From Desulfotignum sp. (lineage in GTDB: Bacteria > Desulfobacterota > Desulfobacteria > Desulfobacterales > Desulfobacteraceae): DNA of 44,341 nt. Position 1 is the stretch's first letter, and each line of letters opens with the position of its first letter. Position numbers and translations under genes: made by a program. The notes beneath the pieces are model-generated. The model did no database searches. It had not been told where the DNA came from and was given only the letters and a program-made list of their open reading frames with translations. Where the stretch lies: NCBI GenBank assembly GCA_021737445.1, contig JAIPDY010000001.1, forward strand, positions 1 through 44,341. The letters run 5' to 3'. Shown here in pieces: positions 42,765 to 44,341 of the stretch.

Positions 42765-44341
42765 ATGGATATTTCCGGTAACCAGGAATCAGGCATCAAG
42801 ATTTACCATGAACTCATGGCCAACAAAGTCGGCGATATCCTGCTGGTATCCAGTCCCTATGACGCTTTTATCATGGAGGAGGAAGGCAGGCTTTCCAACC
42901 GGATAATCAATGAATACAAGGGGCTGAACCTGTCAAAACCCCCCAGGCTCACCTGGGTGTCTTCAGCGGATGAAGCCTTTGAACGACTGGAAAACAAAAA
43001 ATTCGACCTCATTCTGGCCATGCCCAGTCTGGACGGCATGGAGGTCCATGATTTCGGGGAAAAAGTCAAGCAGCAGTATGCAGATCTGCCTTTTTTCATG
43101 CTGCTTCACAACACCTGCGACATCAACCAGTATCTTAGCCTTGACAATGCCACCGCCATTGACCGGACCTATATCTGGGGGGGGAATGCCGACCTGCTGC
43201 TGGCCATCATCAAAAATTTTGAAGATGAAAAAAATGTGGCTTTTGACACCAGCAATGCCCAGGTCCGGGTGATCATCATGGTGGAGGATTCTCCCCACCA
43301 TTATTCTGCGATTCTTCCGGTGATTTACAAGCAGATCGTGCTCCAGACCCAGTCGGTGATTGACGAATCCATCAATGAAGAGCACCGGCTTCTCAAAATG
43401 CGGGGCAGGCCCAAGGTGCTTCTGGCCCACACCTATGAACAGGCCATGGCCTTGTATGAAAAGTACAAACCCTATGTGCTGTCCGTTTTTTCCGATATGC
43501 GGTATCCCAAAAACGGCAAGGAGGATGAAAATGCCGGCTTTGCCCTGTTGACCCGGATCAAAAAGGAGATACCGGATCTGCCCTTGCTTGTGCTGAGTAC
43601 AGAAGAACGCAGCCGGGACCTGGCCCACCAGATTCCGGCGGTGTTTGTCAATAAAAATTCCGCCAACCTCAATGACCGGATCAAAACCTTTTTTGTGGGG
43701 TGCCTGGGATTCGGGGCCTTTGTCTTCAGGATGCCCGATGGGGATGAAATCGCCAGGGCCAGCAATCTGCGGGCCATTGAAAAAATTCTGCCTGAAATTC
43801 CGGATACGTCCATTGTGTTTCACGCCAAAAACAATGATTTTTCCCGGTGGCTCATGGCCCGCAGCGAAATCAGCTTTGCCATGAGCCTCAAGCCCTATAC
43901 CATTGATGATTTTCCCGATCCCAAGAGCCTGAAGCGTTTCCTCATCGACAGTATCCGGGCCAGGCGCAAAGGAACCCGCCAGGGACAGGTCATTGAGTTT
44001 GATTCCAAAAAATTTGATTCAGACACCGGATTCATAAAGATTGGCACCGGCTCTCTGGGGGGCAAGGCCAGGGGGCTGGCTTTCATGGCCTCCCAGATCA
44101 AGCGGGATGAGGCGTTGATCAAAAAATTTCCGGATGTGGATATCAACATTCCCCAGACATTTGTCATTGCCACGGACGGATTCAAGATGTTCATCGAGGA
44201 CAACAAACTGGTGCAGTTGCTGGATTCTCCCGGGGAGCTGACAGATGAGCAGGTGGTAAAAGCGTTTGTACAGGCACGGTTTCCGGACTGGCTCAAACAG
44301 AACCTGAAGGTGTACCTGCGCCACGTCCGGTACCCCATTGC
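42765..44341 (+). CDS. PEP-synthase-like protein with two N-terminal receiver-like domains (3' end outside window)
   Basis: The frame is open from the ATG at 42765 to the right edge (at least 525 residues). Residues about 15-150 resemble a receiver domain (DILLVSSPYDAF, DLILAMPSLDGM), but Met occupies the phospho-acceptor position. Residues about 165-305 are a second receiver-like domain that keeps the acidic pair Glu174-Asp175 (VEDSP), Asp244 (FSDMRYP) and Lys297 (VNKNS), so it may be phosphorylated. From about 424 (IGTGSLGGKARGLAFMA) the sequence enters a PEP synthase/PPDK-type nucleotide-binding domain. This fusion couples a phospho-signal to a PEP-utilising or phosphohistidine enzyme. The start follows GGATGG and is 14 bases after the methyltransferase gene. 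Confidence 0.85.
   Translation, partial: MDISGNQESGIKIYHELMANKVGDILLVSSPYDAFIMEEEGRLSNRIINEYKGLNLSKPPRLTWVSSADEAFERLENKKFDLILAMPSLDGMEVHDFGEKVKQQYADLPFFMLLHNTCDINQYLSLDNATAIDRTYIWGGNADLLLAIIKNFEDEKNVAFDTSNAQVRVIIMVEDSPHHYSAILPVIYKQIVLQTQSVIDESINEEHRLLKMRGRPKVLLAHTYEQAMALYEKYKPYVLSVFSDMRYPKNGKEDENAGFALLTRIKKEIPDLPLLVLSTEERSRDLAHQIPAVFVNKNSANLNDRIKTFFVGCLGFGAFVFRMPDGDEIARASNLRAIEKILPEIPDTSIVFHAKNNDFSRWLMARSEISFAMSLKPYTIDDFPDPKSLKRFLIDSIRARRKGTRQGQVIEFDSKKFDSDTGFIKIGTGSLGGKARGLAFMASQIKRDEALIKKFPDVDINIPQTFVIATDGFKMFIEDNKLVQLLDSPGELTDEQVVKAFVQARFPDWLKQNLKVYLRHVRYPI

Noticed and set aside
1..44341. tRNA, rRNA, CRISPR, insertion sequences or prophage genes
   Set aside because: I looked at the gaps between genes and saw no cloverleaf ends, repeat arrays, transposase-like proteins or terminal repeats.

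Overview
The window looks like chromosomal DNA of an anaerobic, probably sulfate-reducing member of the Desulfobacterota (Desulfobacteraceae-like). This is inferred from an oxygen-sensitive class III ribonucleotide reductase (nrdDG), a mercury-methylation locus (hgcAB), FeoB-type ferrous iron uptake, strong corrinoid dependence and selenocysteine use. The genus cannot be fixed from the sequence alone. I see no rRNA, tRNA, CRISPR array, insertion sequence or prophage. Genes are dense and sit in short operons on both strands.

Region 1 (1-4700, minus strand) is a corrinoid uptake and salvage operon. A cobalamin riboswitch with a terminator-like hairpin behind it leads into a BtuB-type TonB-dependent receptor. 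Next comes an unusual fusion of a BtuF-like binding protein to a CbiZ adenosylcobinamide amidohydrolase, then a second BtuF-like protein that runs off the left edge.

Region 2 (4800-7000, plus strand) diverges from it and is the most interesting part. It holds an ArsR-family repressor with its own palindromic operator, hgcA (the corrinoid methyltransferase of mercury methylation) and hgcB (its ferredoxin partner). hgcB has an in-frame TGA at codon 73, exactly where other HgcB proteins have an essential cysteine. The frame continues for 22 more codons to the family's terminal Cys-Cys pair and normal length of 95 residues. A hairpin with an AGGUCU loop, like the E. coli fdhF SECIS, lies just after the TGA. 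I read this as a selenocysteine form of HgcB. A Cys-rich one-helix membrane protein follows.

Region 3 (7000-19200) is mostly housekeeping: wrbA, an HD-domain hydrolase, a secreted unknown protein, mobB, a shikimate kinase, nrdG and nrdD (with two NrdR boxes 32 bp apart over its promoter), a small membrane protein, and a minus-strand run of dnaJ-like gene, hpt, a zinc-ribbon/DUF3426 protein and a Nudix hydrolase. mnmG lies just upstream of that run.

Region 4 (19200-26550) has an iron operon in which a Fur-like regulator is fused to two FeoA domains and followed by feoB, then an SH3-domain protein and a TPR membrane protein. A sigma-54 response regulator and its sensor kinase follow on the minus strand. 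Region 5 (26750-32100) is a complete pilMNOPQ type IV pilus operon. Region 6 (32100-37100, minus) is serS-thrC-LysM protein-TPR protein. Region 7 (37200-44341) has a 5-formyltetrahydrofolate cyclo-ligase, a small zinc-ribbon protein, a YhdH-type reductase, an MFS transporter, a DUF4438 protein, an RlmL-like RNA methyltransferase and the start of a PEP-synthase-like protein with two receiver-like domains.
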